A DNA stretch of 64,000 nt from Phoenix dactylifera. Its lineage: Eukaryota; Streptophyta; Magnoliopsida; Arecales; Arecaceae. The position numbers and the translations under genes were made by a program. The stretch covers positions 10,238,480-10,302,479 of the forward strand of contig NC_052404.1 in the NCBI RefSeq assembly GCF_009389715.1, read 5' to 3'. The notes beneath the pieces were generated by a model. The model saw only the letters and a program-made list of their open reading frames with translations. It was not told the origin of the DNA and did no database searches. Shown one piece after another: positions 1 through 13,237 of this stretch. Numbering within the stretch: the stretch's first letter is position 1; every line of letters starts with the position of its first letter.

Positions 1-3000
1 GATCTGGCTCAAAGGGTTTAGGACACCCACCAATACCATAAAGAGGATCACCTGTTTGAAGGAAAAATAAATAAATAAACCCAATTATTCACAAGCTTTG
101 TCCATTAACATGCTTTGGAAAAGTGAGCTGACAACAGTTAAACAACTTATGTAATACCCAGCCCTTCAAATACTGACAAAAAAGTAGAGATTCATCCACC
201 CCTGTGGAGAGGATAGCGACTATAAATAAATGTCTAATCATAATATAGCTGATATATAACAAAAGGTGAAAATGTTAAAAACACGACATTATAATAAACA
301 TCAAATCCATGGTAAGCAGTATCACCATCAGGGCAGTATATGGTAAAAAGCCCAACCATGAAAGTAAATTTTTAGCCAGCAGTTTCCAAATAAGTCCAGG
401 GAATGCATGTATAAGAAGAAGTTGAATTCTTTATCTGTTAACATAGATAGTTATGGTTTTTTTGTCTAGCATCTAATAACTGGTGCAAATCCTATTTAAC
501 TATGACTCTTGAGCAAAATCAAAGATGAAAAATTAAAATCTGTGATATATAATACAAGCTCTCTCCATTGCAACTCTTATGACATATTCTTACAAATGGT
601 AACAAAGATCAATGTAGCATGTGTCTAATGTGCCATACTGTCTATTAATTTTATTAAGATATCATGTCGTTAGGACATTTCTGTACTGAGTATCCAATAT
701 GAGCATATCATGCTTGAACTAGAATGCTACATATGAACTGAATTAGAAAGTCATTCAGTGCTGATCTTTCAGCAATATTGTTTACATAAAGATCACTGTA
801 GCATATGTTGGAAAATGTTCTCATAGTACCATATCGTCTATTAATTTTATTAAAATATTGTGTCTTTAGGACATTTCTATACAGAATACCTTATATATGC
901 ATATCATGTCTGAATTAGCATGCTGCATATAAATTGAATTAGAACGACAATCAGTGCTAATCTTAGGGCAATCTTGTTTACATAAAATAATAAGATCCAA
1001 ATAAATGCTGAGAGCCTCACAAAAGTAGTTCCTTTCAAGATGCTTTATCGCAAATTACCTAATAATCAACTTCATACGGACTTTATAGAAGACTCAATAT
1101 TCAAATTGTCACTTAGTATCCAAATTCTTGTTGTTAAAGCTCATGTATTTTGTACAGAAGAGCTATCAGTCATACACCCAATAATTAAACTGAGAATCAT
1201 GTGCTAGTCTTTTTGTACCAAAAGAATCTTACTGTGTCGTGGTGATTCTAAATTAACAAATACACCACCAGATTTAGTGAAACATGTTAAATCCAACATA
1301 TCAAAAGATCATGCGATGATAGTCTTTTGTGTGCCTATTATCAGGGGTGAATGCTCAAAATCAGCACTTGGTACCATAATTGAAACTTAAACAGTTTCAT
1401 GATAATTATTTCCCTTCATGACATCTACATTCAATTATGGAGATCTAGTCAATACATCTCAATGTTTTTTTTTTTAATGTCAACACCCCCAAAAACATAT
1501 CTTGGAATTCTATTTCAAACTATTTCATATCACCTTACTGGCTGATATGAAGCTGATAACTGGTTCTAAAATAGGACTTCAACATAATGAAATGAATCAT
1601 AATTCAATTACCACTACTAAGGTTAGTGCACTACCTGTAAGTGGCATCCCAGAACTTAACCAGGTTATGATGGGAATGAATAACAGCTATCTAGTGCAAC
1701 TGATGTAAGTAAAACATGCTCAACGCATTTTTTAAACTAGTACTACTTTACTCTAAAATTTTATTAGATATTCTTGTGAAAAGATATTTTATATTTTCAT
1801 AACTGTTCTTATTCCCCAAAGTTACTTTGATTTATATCTGCAGATATTTTAGCTGTTGATTTAACTTGCAAATACTGTCAACAAATAGAATCATCACTAC
1901 GTTACTGGTTTTGAAATGCATGACATCTCAGATCCATTGTATACGGCACTAAAAATCAATATTTCAATGCTCTGATCATATCTAATAACTACCATAAGGA
2001 TGGGCTAAGAGAAAATATTTTATAACCAAATGAAAGTGTCACTGAAGTTGAAGTACAACATGGTAATTAAAAAAAAAAAAAAAGAGGGCCCAGAATTAAG
2101 AAATACATGATCACTAGAAGCAACTGCAGGAAAATGTACTTTGACATAGATGGCTATGTAATAGCATTTTCATTTAGCAAAGTAGCTATGCAGAGGCTCG
2201 AAAATTAAGAAATACATGATCGCCAGTAGCAACTGCAGGAAGAAGTACATTGACCCAATGGCTATGTAATAGCATTTTCATTTAGCAAAGTCCCATACAA
2301 TTTAATATTTTTGTCAGTTTTTTCCCTGTCCAGTGAATGTTCACACTCCTATTAAATTGGCTCACTACAAAATATCTTAGGAATTAGGACAGGAATAAGG
2401 ACCGCATAAATCACATATCAAACCATACAAGTGTATATAAAATTTCACCTAAAAGTGGATGACCAATGGATGCAAGGTGAATGCGAATTTGATGCGGTCG
2501 TCCGGAGTGAATCTCAACCTATAGAAAATCAATATTTAATCACAATACATAATTAGCAAGTAAACTAGAGCACTGTAGTTCATTTCGAAAATCATTGTTA
2601 GAATCAAACATACGATGCCTTCTAATGTATCTCAGATATAATTAGCATATAATGGCCAAGATCAAGAATTAACTACTTCATGACAGACTCAACATGTCCT
2701 ACATTAATTAGATAAAGACAAGTCTATCATTTATACCACCTTCAGATTTTGAAGACCATTTAAAGGAACCCAACTACTTTTTTGCATAAGTGATATCAAA
2801 AAAACTGAATTTCAAGATGTTCCATGACATACAACGAAGTTTCCTAATCTGCCAGAAATAGGTGATGCTAATATTAGTTGAAAGAAAGAAACGGGATAAG
2901 AAATAATGATCCTAAAAGTAGAAAAACATGATTAGAACTTCACATAAGCTACTCTAGCAAACAATGATGTTGGAAAATAATAGAATATGATGAAAGCAAT

Positions 3001-6000
3001 AAATACGTAGGAAGAAATCAATGATGCATCAAAAAACTAGCCAATAAGAATACCTGAACCAATGTTTGGTTTCTTTGGAGATCTCTTTCGAGAACATAAA
3101 CCTTGCTCATAGCTGGCTTCCCTGGTTAACATCAGATATAGTATAAAAAATAAGTTATAAGAAACAAGAGGTAAGCATCGAGAATGGAAGCAGTTAGAGA
3201 TATTCCAGTTGACATAGACTGTAGATTACCATGTGTACAAAAGATATATAACCCAGTCCAAAAGATAATGGTAAGAAGACAGAACCTGATGAAGATGCAA
3301 CATAAAGCCCATTCGCTACCCCTGGATAGTGCATCACTCCAATAGGCTGTTTAATTAAAACCTGCAGGTTCAAGCAACCTCAAAACTTCATAAGAAAAAC
3401 CTTGAAATACTTTACAATGTTGAAATTTTCAAGTCTAGAAATGGTAGTTTACTCTAAATTGTAGTCAAAGGACTATATGATAGGTTAATTGAAGCAGAGC
3501 CTTGTCTTGACCTCAGTTTGTAGAGGGGCAAAGTCTGTTTGAAATGTGCAAGAATACAAGGCAGAACAAACAGAACATCCTCATCATAGATGGACATGGT
3601 AAAAAGGAATTAAGGATCACTCTACCAACTGGTATATCAATCATAGGAAAAAATAAATTAGAGAAATAGCCAGCAAAATCCATAAGGCAACACCAGATAG
3701 CTGGACAGCTCATGTTACTAACTGTTATTTTTTCTTAATTAAAACAAAGTTATGTATCAAACTTAGTCATTATCATCCATCATCCAAATGTTCTTCCCAC
3801 GAAAATGGGTCAATAACGAGGCATACATCTAAGTTAAGACTCTGCGGAAGAATTGAGTAGACTCCACGACTGGCTGCTATTCTGATATCAACTTTCCAAA
3901 ATGCATGCATATTTATGTCATAATTCCTAGACTCACCAATGACAGAACTATAGGTGTCTCAACATTATTTAGTTATTCAAAGATATCTTAGTCCACCAAG
4001 CAATTCATGTCCAAACTGGAGACATAGAAGCATCAAGATTGAGCTACATAAACATAGGAGTAAGAATTTTCTCAAAAAAAAAAAACATAAGAGTAAGAAA
4101 GAAAATGTAAAAATTGAAATCAGCTGCTTAAGCTCCACACAGATGAGTAACCAAATTAACTAATACTTAAACAAAAAAAAAACCTTTAGTGGTTTTGCAT
4201 GTGCATTCTGTTACCACTGTGCCATTCAAGAATAATATGTGTTGTCTATGAAAAACTTTACCTCATTGTTTACAATTACCCCAGTGACCAATGATCGATA
4301 GAATTTCGAAATTCTTCGCATTCCAGGCTTTCCTTCACATCTACAAGTTCAGAATGTGATGTAAGAATAGGGAGTAACAGCGTAAACACTATGCTCCAAG
4401 AAGACAACCAACATTTCATAAACAAAAAGAAGCCATTGAATCAAATCTGCTGAACCTGTTTTCTCCAATATTTTCAGTGCCCTTGGCAAAATAAGCCGCA
4501 AGGCAACTTTTTGCGAGCTTTGTCTTGGCGCAAAGCAATATACCTAGCAGACAGCATTAATACATATGAAATTACATAGCAAGCCTTCATAGAAAAGGTA
4601 ATACATGAAAGAAAATACTGTAACTTAATGAGAAGTTACTGAAGAACTAACCATCTCTAACAAAGCCAGACAAGCAAACAATAACAAACACAACCACAAC
4701 AATAACAATAATAATAATAATTTAGCAGTATATAAGCCAAGAAGGGTAAACTCTAGTGGAAAAACATGTAGAGGCACACGACCAAAGCTGCCATTGGAAT
4801 GGAAAAACCTTTTACCCCATTTCTTGGACAATCCTAGTCAAGGTTCGCCGTTTTGGTACCAGACCTCATACTCGTGCCACGCTAGTACCGTGTCAGTACA
4901 GTACGAAATTTTTTCAGCGCACTGAGTGTCGGTACAACACTCATACGGGATATTGATACGAAACCGGTACCGCCTAGTTCAGGCCGGTACGACAAACCAT
5001 GATCCCATTTCTTTTCTTTCCTATGTAACTGAAATAACATCAAATATCAATTTAAATCAATGAAGAATCTACTACCATTTCCCCCATCATATCAGGTTTA
5101 CATATCCATACCAATTTTTATCTCTAGCTACAACATGTTGCCCTTTTATTCCTAAAACCACTCTTCCAAACTCATGTTCAATAACCTAGATTCTATGTAA
5201 ACAACTACACATTATAAAAAGTAAAATCAGTAAAGTGAACAAAGAAAAAAAGACGAGATATATCCTTTATGCTTGGCATGTAGCACAGATATGGCTCTCT
5301 TCAAAAGGATTTTGAGTATATCATTTTGTCAAATAAGATATACGCTATTACATCTCAGAAGCACATGTGGCCCTTCTTAAGAAAAAAGGCATCAAAGATA
5401 GAAGCCATTGACGAAAATGATAGAACAATGGTCACTTGGTAAGTATACAATCGAGGATGGGGTGGAGGGAGGGAAGGAGGGAGGAGGAGAGAGGGAGAGA
5501 GAGAGAGGGACCTGAGGCAGGTCTTGCTAATGATGACTTGTTTGAGGGCATTGTGTTAAGCACCTGGGAAATGTGATGGTATGTTGGATTCGGATAACAA
5601 CGGAACACTCACCTGGAAAGTGGTAAGAACAAGTAATATCAGGAGTAAGTCTCTTAATTTTCTCTTTGTTGTTGGGATTTTACAAACTTCTCCCTAAACA
5701 CTAGTTAATTATGTAAATTGTACTGAATACATGAAAAATTCATTAGTTGGGCTATATTTTCATTTTTCCCCTTCAAAAAGAAGTTTGGAATAGCTGTTTA
5801 TTATCCTAGTATGAAGTCAAGGATGGTCATAAAAATGAGGATCCAGACAAGATATATACATGGAAGATAAGATGGAGGACCCAATATACCTCAAAAGGTC
5901 AAAATGATTGCAAGAATTGTTTCTGTTTTGGCATTGCCTCATTACCCTATGACTCCTATGACTAGAGTGCAAAGAGTTTATACACAAATAATAATCTTGG

Positions 6001-8302
6001 AAGAGGCAAGGCTACATCTTGCATGGATAAAGTTAAAATGAACCTGATGTTCCCCTTCCCAAGCGATGAACAGGTACAGGATGTGCTTCTTGGGTACTAT
6101 CTTGTTTAGAATAACCCAACGTATTTTTTCTCCATTCTTTCCATTGAAGTTGCATTAAAACAGTTCGTTGTTGGAAGAGTCCTCCAGGTAAAACTTGCAG
6201 ACCAGAAGGTTTATTTAAAGCAACCTGACACAATAATAAACGAGAAGAAGAAGAATCTAGTGAAATTCCGTGCAATTAAAAAAGTTCAACCAGGTAGTTA
6301 TTAGATGTGTTGACAATCGATTAAATGGTTTAGTCTTAGTGTAATGTAATGGACTTACCCAAGTGATTTGGAGGCCTATACTTGTCCATTATAGAATTCT
6401 TCATGTAAACCTGTTGTAGCTTATTAGTGAAAAGTTACTAGTCAACTCCCACCCCAAACCTCGCTGACCCTTCGCAATGGCAAGAGAGGTATTGCACGGA
6501 TGTAGAATAATCATGTGGCATCTCTTCCTCTTTCCCTTCTTTTATTTATCCTTTCTTTGGTTTCTTCTTAGTCCATAGGTCTGGTTATGTAGCATAGAGC
6601 TCTGATGAAGAGGCCTGCTTCTTCTTTTTTCGGGCTTCATTTTTCAAAATAAAGGTTAAAAACCCTAGAATAGCTGTTGAATGTGATTTTAGCTTCTCTG
6701 AATGCCTTATTTATTAAGGGAGAGTGTTGAAGGTGTTAGATGATCAAATGTAACAATCAAAAAAAAAAAAAGGAACTTGTGAGATTTTCATTATTGTGAC
6801 AGACCTAAACTAAACTAGAAGTCCGTAGTTGTACTTGATATAATATCTCCTATACCTTTTTGTTCTCTTTTATCTTTTCTTTTATTTCACCTTTACTTTT
6901 ACCTTCTTTTCATTTTTTGCCTCCACACTTGCCAGACCATTATGTCATTTTTTTTTTGATAATTCAACATACCAGGGAGCTTTTTCAGCTTCACAAATAA
7001 CAGTAACTGTACAAGAAAATATTCACCTAGAAATTTCAAATTTATGAAGAATTTACCTAGCCAACACAAAAAAATGAACAGGACTATTCTAGCCAATTTA
7101 CCAAATGTGAACCATTGTACACTGCAGATAACTCACCATATCATCATCTTCATAAAGAACTTCAAGCAGGTATGGTGCAGATGGCTCTTTCCAAGGCAGA
7201 CGATAATAAACCACTTTAGAACCATCCCTATAAGAAGTTTAACATTGTAGCTCATTTAATAAAAAAAACAAAGTTGAGATTCAGAAGTAACAAAATCTAT
7301 CTTTCGGCCAACAAAATTAGGATCTAGCCACATAAAAAGAAGAAACAAAATTAATAAAAGAAACAAAGTTGAGAGTCAGAAGTAACAAAATCTATCTTTC
7401 GACCAGCAAAATTAGGATATAGCCACATAAAAAGACAGAGAAGAATAATTCTGAAATGCTATTTGATTACGTGAGATTATACCAATTCCAAGAGAATCAA
7501 AAAAAAGAAGAGCACATTGCAGTAACAGTCAAGGTTTACAGCATGGTATAGTATCTTCTCGCGAGAAAATAAATTCTACCAATGAAGGATCGTTACGTAG
7601 AAATTATATGCATCACGAAGTAAAGTGAGCAAGAAAAGCAAGAAGTTCACATAAAAACCTGAGAACCATGGAAGGATCGGTTATCATTTCTCCATCGACA
7701 GTAATCTGCAAGGTAGAAAAATGAAAAAAGAAAAATGTCACCATAACACGAAAAAAGAAAAATAAATCAGTTGGATCATCGTAAAAAGGAAGCAGACCTG
7801 GCCATTCTTGATTCTGTGAAGCCAACTGTTATACAGGTCCGAGGACCAAGAAAACCAACGCTTAGCCATCAATCCAAGAAATAGAAAGAGATGAGAGAGA
7901 ATTGGGGATCGAAGCGCTTGCTTACCCTTCCAACGGCGCCGAGTGCTTGTACTTAGAGGAGTAGAAATCGATTAGGGTTAGAGCTGTTCGAATTGAGAAA
8001 GAACGAGAAGAAAGAACTTAGAAGACAGCAAGAAAAAACAAAAAAAAAAAAAAGAAAAAAACCGGGCAAAGAGGAGGGATGACGAAAAGGTCAAAAAAAA
8101 GAGAGAGAGAAGAAAGGAAACCGGAGCTCCGGGATCGGACTACGTCGGTGTAGGACAAGCCTTCGTTGAACTCAGGCCACGGGACGCCGAAAGAGTAAAG
8201 TGGTGGCTGTGGCGACGGCGTCGGTGGCGGCTGTGGCGACGGTGGCGACGGCGTCGGTGGCGGCCATTGCTTCGACGACGTGGCGGCCGCGGCGGCGGCC
8301 AT
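1..8302 (-). CDS. RluA-family RNA pseudouridine synthase (plant PUS5-like), 3' end cut by the left window edge
   Basis: Twelve coding exons on the minus strand keep frame throughout: 8302-8122, 7983-7926, 7825-7798, 7705-7659, 7227-7137, 6224-6044, 4543-4456, 4340-4262, 3361-3286, 3121-3054, 2518-2449 and 51-1 (continues outside). The start at 8302 gives MAAAAAATSS, then a Pro-rich stretch and FGVPWPEFNEGLSYTDVV. Residues about 78-118 (GWLHRIKNGQITVDGEMITD) resemble an S4-type RNA-binding segment. The PseudoU_synth_2 core follows: ALNKPSGLQVLPGG, then VHRLGRGTSG (residues 187-196), ILLCAKTKLAKS and the late motif SGRPHQIRIHLASIGHPLL. The family isomerises uridine to pseudouridine in RNA. The usual catalytic Asp of HRLD reads Gly191 here (codon GGA), so activity is uncertain. 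The exact RNA target and organelle cannot be read from the sequence. Confidence 0.9.
605..985. repeat. Local tandem duplication, unit about 185-195 bp, in the last visible intron of the pseudouridine synthase gene
   Basis: Two diverged direct copies lie end to end at about 605-790 and 788-985. Each begins with AAGATCA.TGTAGCAT, contains GTCTATTAATTTTATTAA and TTAGGACATTTCT, and ends with TTGTTTACATAAA. The copies differ by substitutions and small indels, so the duplication is not recent. It is wholly intronic (intron 52-2448) and no ORF is associated. Confidence 0.8.
2094..2293. repeat. Local tandem duplication, about 90-bp copies spaced 109 bp apart
   Basis: AATTAAGAAATACATGATC begins both copies (2094 and 2203). 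Both run through GCAACTGCAGGA to GCTATGTAATAGCATTTTC and end in ATTTAGCAAAGT. The copies sit in the same intron as the 605-985 duplication, close to the exon at 2449-2518. Confidence 0.85.
4838..5005. repeat. GGTAC-rich dispersed repeat, copy A (pseudouridine synthase intron 6)
   Basis: A stretch dense in GGTAC/GTACC pentamers starts with TTGGTACCAGACCTCATACT and ends near GGCCGGTACGACAAACCATG. The same order of motifs recurs at about 28838-28998, including GGTACCAGACC, GTGCCAC and CTAG, followed by a run of CGGTACGG-type units. The two copies share orientation and lie in introns of two unrelated genes. I see no coding potential or terminal repeats. The class is unknown, possibly a satellite-derived or MITE-like unit. 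Confidence 0.65.
5456..5511. repeat. GA/GGA-rich low-complexity tract
   Basis: A purine-only run of GGAGGGA and GAGAGA units lies within intron 6 of the pseudouridine synthase gene. It is a simple repeat. Confidence 0.85.
7268..7436. repeat. Tandem duplication, about 73-bp copies with a 95-bp period
   Basis: ACAAAGTTGAGA.TCAGAAGT begins at 7268 and again at 7363. Both copies continue through ACAAAATCTATCTTTCG and AAAATTAGGAT to TAGCCACATAAAAAGA with only a few substitutions. It is intronic, between the pseudouridine synthase exons at 7137-7227 and 7659-7705. Confidence 0.9.
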
Positions 8303-8542
8303 CGAAAAGATCAGGCAGCGGGAGCAGAGGATCTTGAAATCAAGACGGACCCTGACCGAAACCAGAACCCATACCATCTTCGGGTCAAGAACTTGGAGAC
8401 TAATATCTGTAACGCATTTGCCGGCCATGGTTGGATAGGTCTGGGCCGAGTCCAAAATCTTGTGGGTGTTCGGTTTCGCTGTCTTGAATCTTGGAATGGG
8501 TTTGGCCAAGATGGTGCTGCCATCATAATTCTGAAATATTAA

Positions 8543-8820
8543 CGGTGCGTTTGGTTCACAAACTGAATTAGAAAGCAAAATGGATTGAAATAAAATTGGA
8601 ATCATATCTCTCGATGCATTTGGTTTGTGACTAAAAGTGAAATCGGAATTAGAATGAAATTTGAATACTAGAAGAAAGTAGGGATTCGATTTTGGAGAAT
8701 TGAAGCATCCTATTCTCCCATCAGAATGAGAATAGGACTCTCTCTAACCAAATAGCTGGAAAGAAAGTCGCTCATTCCAAATTCCATTTAAAATCCAACC
8801 CTCCCAAACCAAACATGCTC
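8543..8820. mobile_element. MITE, Tourist/PIF-Harbinger-like
   Basis: The 278-bp block begins CGGTGCGTTTGGTTCAC and ends AACCAAACATGCTC, so the ends form imperfect inverted repeats around TGTTTGGTT/GCGTTTGGTT. It is flanked on both sides by TAA (8540-8542 and 8821-8823), the target duplication expected for PIF/Harbinger elements. The inside is AT-rich, full of GAATTAGAATGAAATT-like words, and codes for nothing. It sits about 240 bp upstream of the pseudouridine synthase ATG. The inverted repeats are degenerate, so the superfamily call is tentative. Confidence 0.6.
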
Positions 8821-11800
8821 TAATAACGGTCAATGAAAGATGATTGATGCTAACCATTGGATATGATATAATGTTAAGCCACACTTGTTGCATACTTGCA
8901 TGGAGAGCCTAGTTGAAGCCTACTTAAGGATTTGGCTATAAGGTTAGGTCCTAGACAATCATTGCCCTAAAGGGTACATATTACTGAACCAATCTTTTTT
9001 ACTTTCCCTTTTTTTTTGGGAAACCATGCTAGATACGTGAATCCAATGGTATCCCTAATATCAAAATCCCAAAATTCAGGGTTATGAAATGATCTAAGGT
9101 TATTGTCAATATTGATTTTGCTAACCTAATTTTGCAAGTTTAGTTGAGTCGAGAATATCAATTTAGTCCGTGCATGATATTTTTTATATCACTTACATGA
9201 GGCTTCGGCCACTACAAGATCTAGAACGCGTCAGATGCAATCTTACTACATTGTATCATAAAAATTGTTTCTATATTTTAAATCCATAGCACCTAAAATA
9301 CCATAGAACAAACTTACAGTTGTCCCCAAAACTTTTTTTTATTAAAAAATATTAATTATGTTCAGAAGATGTAAATTTTAGGATCACTTATGGGCATAAT
9401 TAATTGCATGCTAACTAAAGAAGGCATGCCACATGATTGTCATGTCAAAACCATCTCGTAGGATGGGCCAGAAAATAAATTTCCACACACTTTTATGTAT
9501 GAGATAGTGAGGGGGGTACTCTGAATGTTACGCCTATCATGGTGTGACTTCTTTGTTTGACATTTTTATATGTTCTGATAAAAAGAGACCATATACTAAT
9601 ACAATGGAGATATTCATATGTATCTAAAGCATTTTCATTAGAATAATCAATAACATCTGAGAGCTAGACAAATTTTTCAAAAAACATTTGAGAGTTAGAC
9701 CTACTGCACATCCTCTCTGATGGGCGACATGCATATACATCGCCTTATCGGAGTGCAAGCTAATTCCAAGTCTACTCATCTAGTAGAATATCAATTATTG
9801 AGCAGAGGAAGAGAAGGAAAAGAAGGTGTAGAGAGATGCACCAGACATTCAACTAATCACTATTCACATTTCCTCAAAAAAATTTGTGACACATATTAGG
9901 TGTTGAACTATGGGAAATGTATTTTTTAGGTGTGATATAGAATGTGCAGCAACATTGGAAGCAGTTATATGTAACAGATTTTCTAGTGTAACATTAAAGA
10001 CATTAAGCACAATCAGAAAAGCAATGTATAAGGGACACCAAAGGGAAAGAGTTCGGCCAGGCACATTCAATGTTGCCTAACAGAATTCCTTTTTGCAATT
10101 ATTGAAGCAAAAAAAAGAAAAAGAAAAAAAGACATTCTGAAGAATATTTGATGACACCATCCAATAAAAATTTCTAGAGAAGCAGAAGTCAAAAAAAGAA
10201 AGGGAAAAAGAAACCAAAAATAGCTCCTAATTTATTCCTTTATGATTTAGCTCCTAATAAAAACGTTGGTAGCTTATTAGCAAATTTCATACATCTTAGT
10301 TTGCTATCTCTCAGTGTAAAATCTTCAGTCTCTGAGCTTCTTCTGCCCCGAGCAGGTAATTTATGAACTCAACAGTGAGAATTTTCAGTTATAACTCTTA
10401 TATACTTTAAAGATGTTTCTCTACAAATAGAACACAAGAGCAGGATTGAATATTGTATGGACGCAAAACAAAAAAAACAGCAATGATTCAGGTGCACAAT
10501 TGTATATTATATATACCATACAATCCAAATTTGGTTAGCATCACTATATTAACGCAAATGAATTATTCTGCGGAAAGATCACCACAGTCTGATGAAGCTT
10601 ATGTTATTAATCAAAAAACAAAAAAAAAAATTGTAGAATCAAGAGGCATATAGCATGACAATGGATCAAATCATAGGAACCAAAATTTTGAGATAAAAGA
10701 GTGTCCTGCTCTGAGACCAACGCCACCAAGCCAATCACCGGCTATAATGCCGAACCTAAACACATCAGCCAACAGACTCCGACGCAACTCAATTTCTCAG
10801 ATAGAGCAGATCCAATCCATTTTTCAGACTCGGATCCAACCAAGCCATTGCTGGTTATCAGCAGTTAACGTGGAACAGAGGCTGCCAACTGATTGTGTTA
10901 GTAAAGCCACTCAATGATGAATTATACTATATTGATAAACTGAGACATTTCCTGGTCTACAATTATCTAAATCCATATAACTAATCAAAAAAAAAAAGAG
11001 AAATAAAGAAGAAGAAAGAAGGGATCCAAAGTTTTGACTTCGTTCGGATGCATGATTTCTGATGTCCTTGGTTGCCGCTGAATGATATTGGTCAAAGCTG
11101 ACGTGGGAGAGCATAAGCATTGTGCAATTAGGTCCTTATTTCTAACGCCAGATCATGTGCTTCACTTACCAAGTGCATGGGACATCAGGGAAAGGCAAAG
11201 ACAGGAAATAATAAACAAAGATAGCAGCAGCACGTTGCTGAAAGAGTTTGAGTGCTTTTTGTTTTCATTTTTTAAAAGGAAATGTTAATTTATTATATAT
11301 ATCTATACGTGAGATAACCGCAGCTAGATTGAATCTTTCCTTAAATTTAATCAACTCCAACCTTCATACAGTGCGAGCTAAGCTAGCCAGAAATACGAAT
11401 CCAACTCAATTTTGACTCGCATATGAATCCTTAATGCACAAGATTAGGTACAGCACTAGAACTTGCGCTAAATATCAAGAGCGCGGTGAAAGTTCAATGG
11501 ATTTAGAGAATAGCTCCGAAATATTCATGCCCGTCCTTAGAACAAATTATGTTTGAATTATATTTAGAGCCATTTTGCGCTGAATTTAATTTAATACAGC
11601 TCTACTTGGGTAGCCAATACATCGCCCATAATGCATGCATAGCTAGCATACACTCTGAAGTTAAAAAATTCGATCACATACTTCATACATTGGTACAGTG
11701 AGAATGAAACAACTATGAATTCGCAAATTATTATGATACTTATTTGTAACAATATCTTGGTGGGACACACAATTACAACCAAGTTGGCACCATCCAACCA

Positions 11801-13093
11801 TTTGCTCTTTTTTTAAAAAAAAACTCATTTTATTGCTACCAGATGCAAACAGGTGCACAATAGTGAGGACATGAGATAAATATAACGATTTTTGCATAAT
11901 ATTGAATTTTATATGAATATCCTCCAAAAATTGATATTTGCACGTATACCCTGGTAAAACACTTGTTTTGCTATTCCATCCCTCTTTTTTAAACCTTATT
12001 TTTGCATATGTACCCGCGCCATCTAACGTCGTTGAAAAATTAATGATTTCAAATTAAAATAACTAAAATACGCTTAATGGATAGATATGCAAAAAAGAAA
12101 CATTTATAAACCAATCGCGATGGAGGAAAAAAAATTAATTTTAAAAATTAATTTTATTTTTAATTAAAATAAATATGGTTTTTATTAATGTTGTTAGAAA
12201 AATCGTTGTATTAGGGGTATTTGTGCAAAAATAGTGTTTTTATGAGAATACATAAATAAATATAAATTTTAAAAAAATATTCACGTAAATTTAAATTTTT
12301 ATAAAAGTATTTATGGAAAAAAAAATGAATATAAATAACTGATGACCCACAAGCATTATTACGAGTGCAGACTATGTCCATCACCATACCAAATGATTTT
12401 GCCCTTTCACTCGGCATGACATCATTTTGTATGATGGCATATGTATGCGTGTTTAGAGGGGCAACCACCCGTTTTTTTTTTGTTTTTTTTTCACATGATT
12501 GATTTGAAAAGACAAAAAAGCATAGATGATAAACCAAAAGAAGGATGAGATGCAGAATGATTGGAGCTAGAAGCTGAAACTCGAAAAAGATAATTCCACT
12601 TTCTACGTGCCATATCCTGAAGCAGCTCTCTTTTACTTGGAAATTGGGAATGCATCGCAAGGTTAATGAATGATGGCCGCTTCCATTAGATTTACCTGAC
12701 GATCTTTTGCCTCCAGAGTACAGGACACAGCAAAGACCCCCACAACAGAGGAGGACTACGCCTTTCCTTGCTTTTCCTCCCCAGGAAGTAAGAGGAAATC
12801 ACTTCCATATACCATGCTTCGAACTGATCCCTGTAAAACAAAACAAAGACGCAAACAAAACTGGATGAGAAGTAAACGGTAACGGAAATCTCAAGAAGAA
12901 AGATTGAAAAGTAGAATACATTAAAAAGTAATGCACACACTCGTGCAGTTCCCCTACATTGTATCACAATAAATTAATAGTCTCGTTCGTATTGTTAATT
13001 TTTTAAGGAGAAGGAAAAGAGGAAACGAGAAAACCACCTATGGATGTATCTTTATCTTAGTGTTACCGTGAGTACAGGGTGCAGTCCATAGGA

Positions 13094-13096
<3 letters not shown>
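8821..13096. other. Intergenic stretch without a recognised gene
   Basis: AT-rich DNA lies between the pseudouridine synthase promoter side and the protamine-like gene. ORFs are short and have no family resemblance. One minus-strand segment (12833-12747) follows a plausible acceptor (TTTTACAG) and stays open for about 29 codons, but no partner exon or homology is recognised. The stretch contains the dispersed repeat at about 11900-12330; otherwise I see nothing supportable. Confidence 0.6.
11900..12330. mobile_element. AT-rich non-autonomous dispersed repeat, copy 1 (MITE-like, long inverted ends)
   Basis: The core GTACCCGCGCCATCTAAC...TTTCAAATTAAAATAACTAA...AATTAAAATAAATATG recurs with the same order and orientation at 22460-22782. 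Here the outer parts look inverted to one another. Left: TATGAATATCCTCCAAAAA and TATTTGCACGTATACCCT. The right part, read on the minus strand, gives TATTCTCATAAAAACAC and TTTTTGCACAAATACCCC. This supports a MITE-like fold-back element. It has no coding capacity, and its exact ends and target duplication are not resolved. Confidence 0.6.

Positions 13097-13132
<36 letters not shown>
13097..13132. repeat. (GA)n microsatellite upstream of the protamine-like gene
   Basis: An uninterrupted GA run is followed by GGGAGGGAGG. It ends about 105 bp before the ATG at 13238, probably in the 5' UTR or core promoter. GA tracts in this position are bound by BBR/BPC GAGA-binding proteins in plants; a regulatory role here is inference. 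Confidence 0.8.
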
Positions 13133-13137
<5 letters not shown>

Positions 13138-13237
13138 AGGTACAAGCGACCACCATTCATGAAGTCCCATTTGGTGTCGGTCGCTGCCACTCCCACCCCA
13201 CTCTCCACCGTCTGATGCCAGAATCGGAACAGGAGGT

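Noticed and set aside
8018..8605. 195-codon minus-strand ORF read from its first Met as the gene start
   Set aside because: The family N-terminus starts at the internal Met at 8302; the upstream part looks like 5' UTR and overlaps the MITE, and the downstream part past 8122 is intron.
12692..12967. Minus-strand ORF of 91 codons with a good acceptor at 12833
   Set aside because: No partner exon, homologue or upstream promoter could be identified; could be chance or a non-coding transcript.
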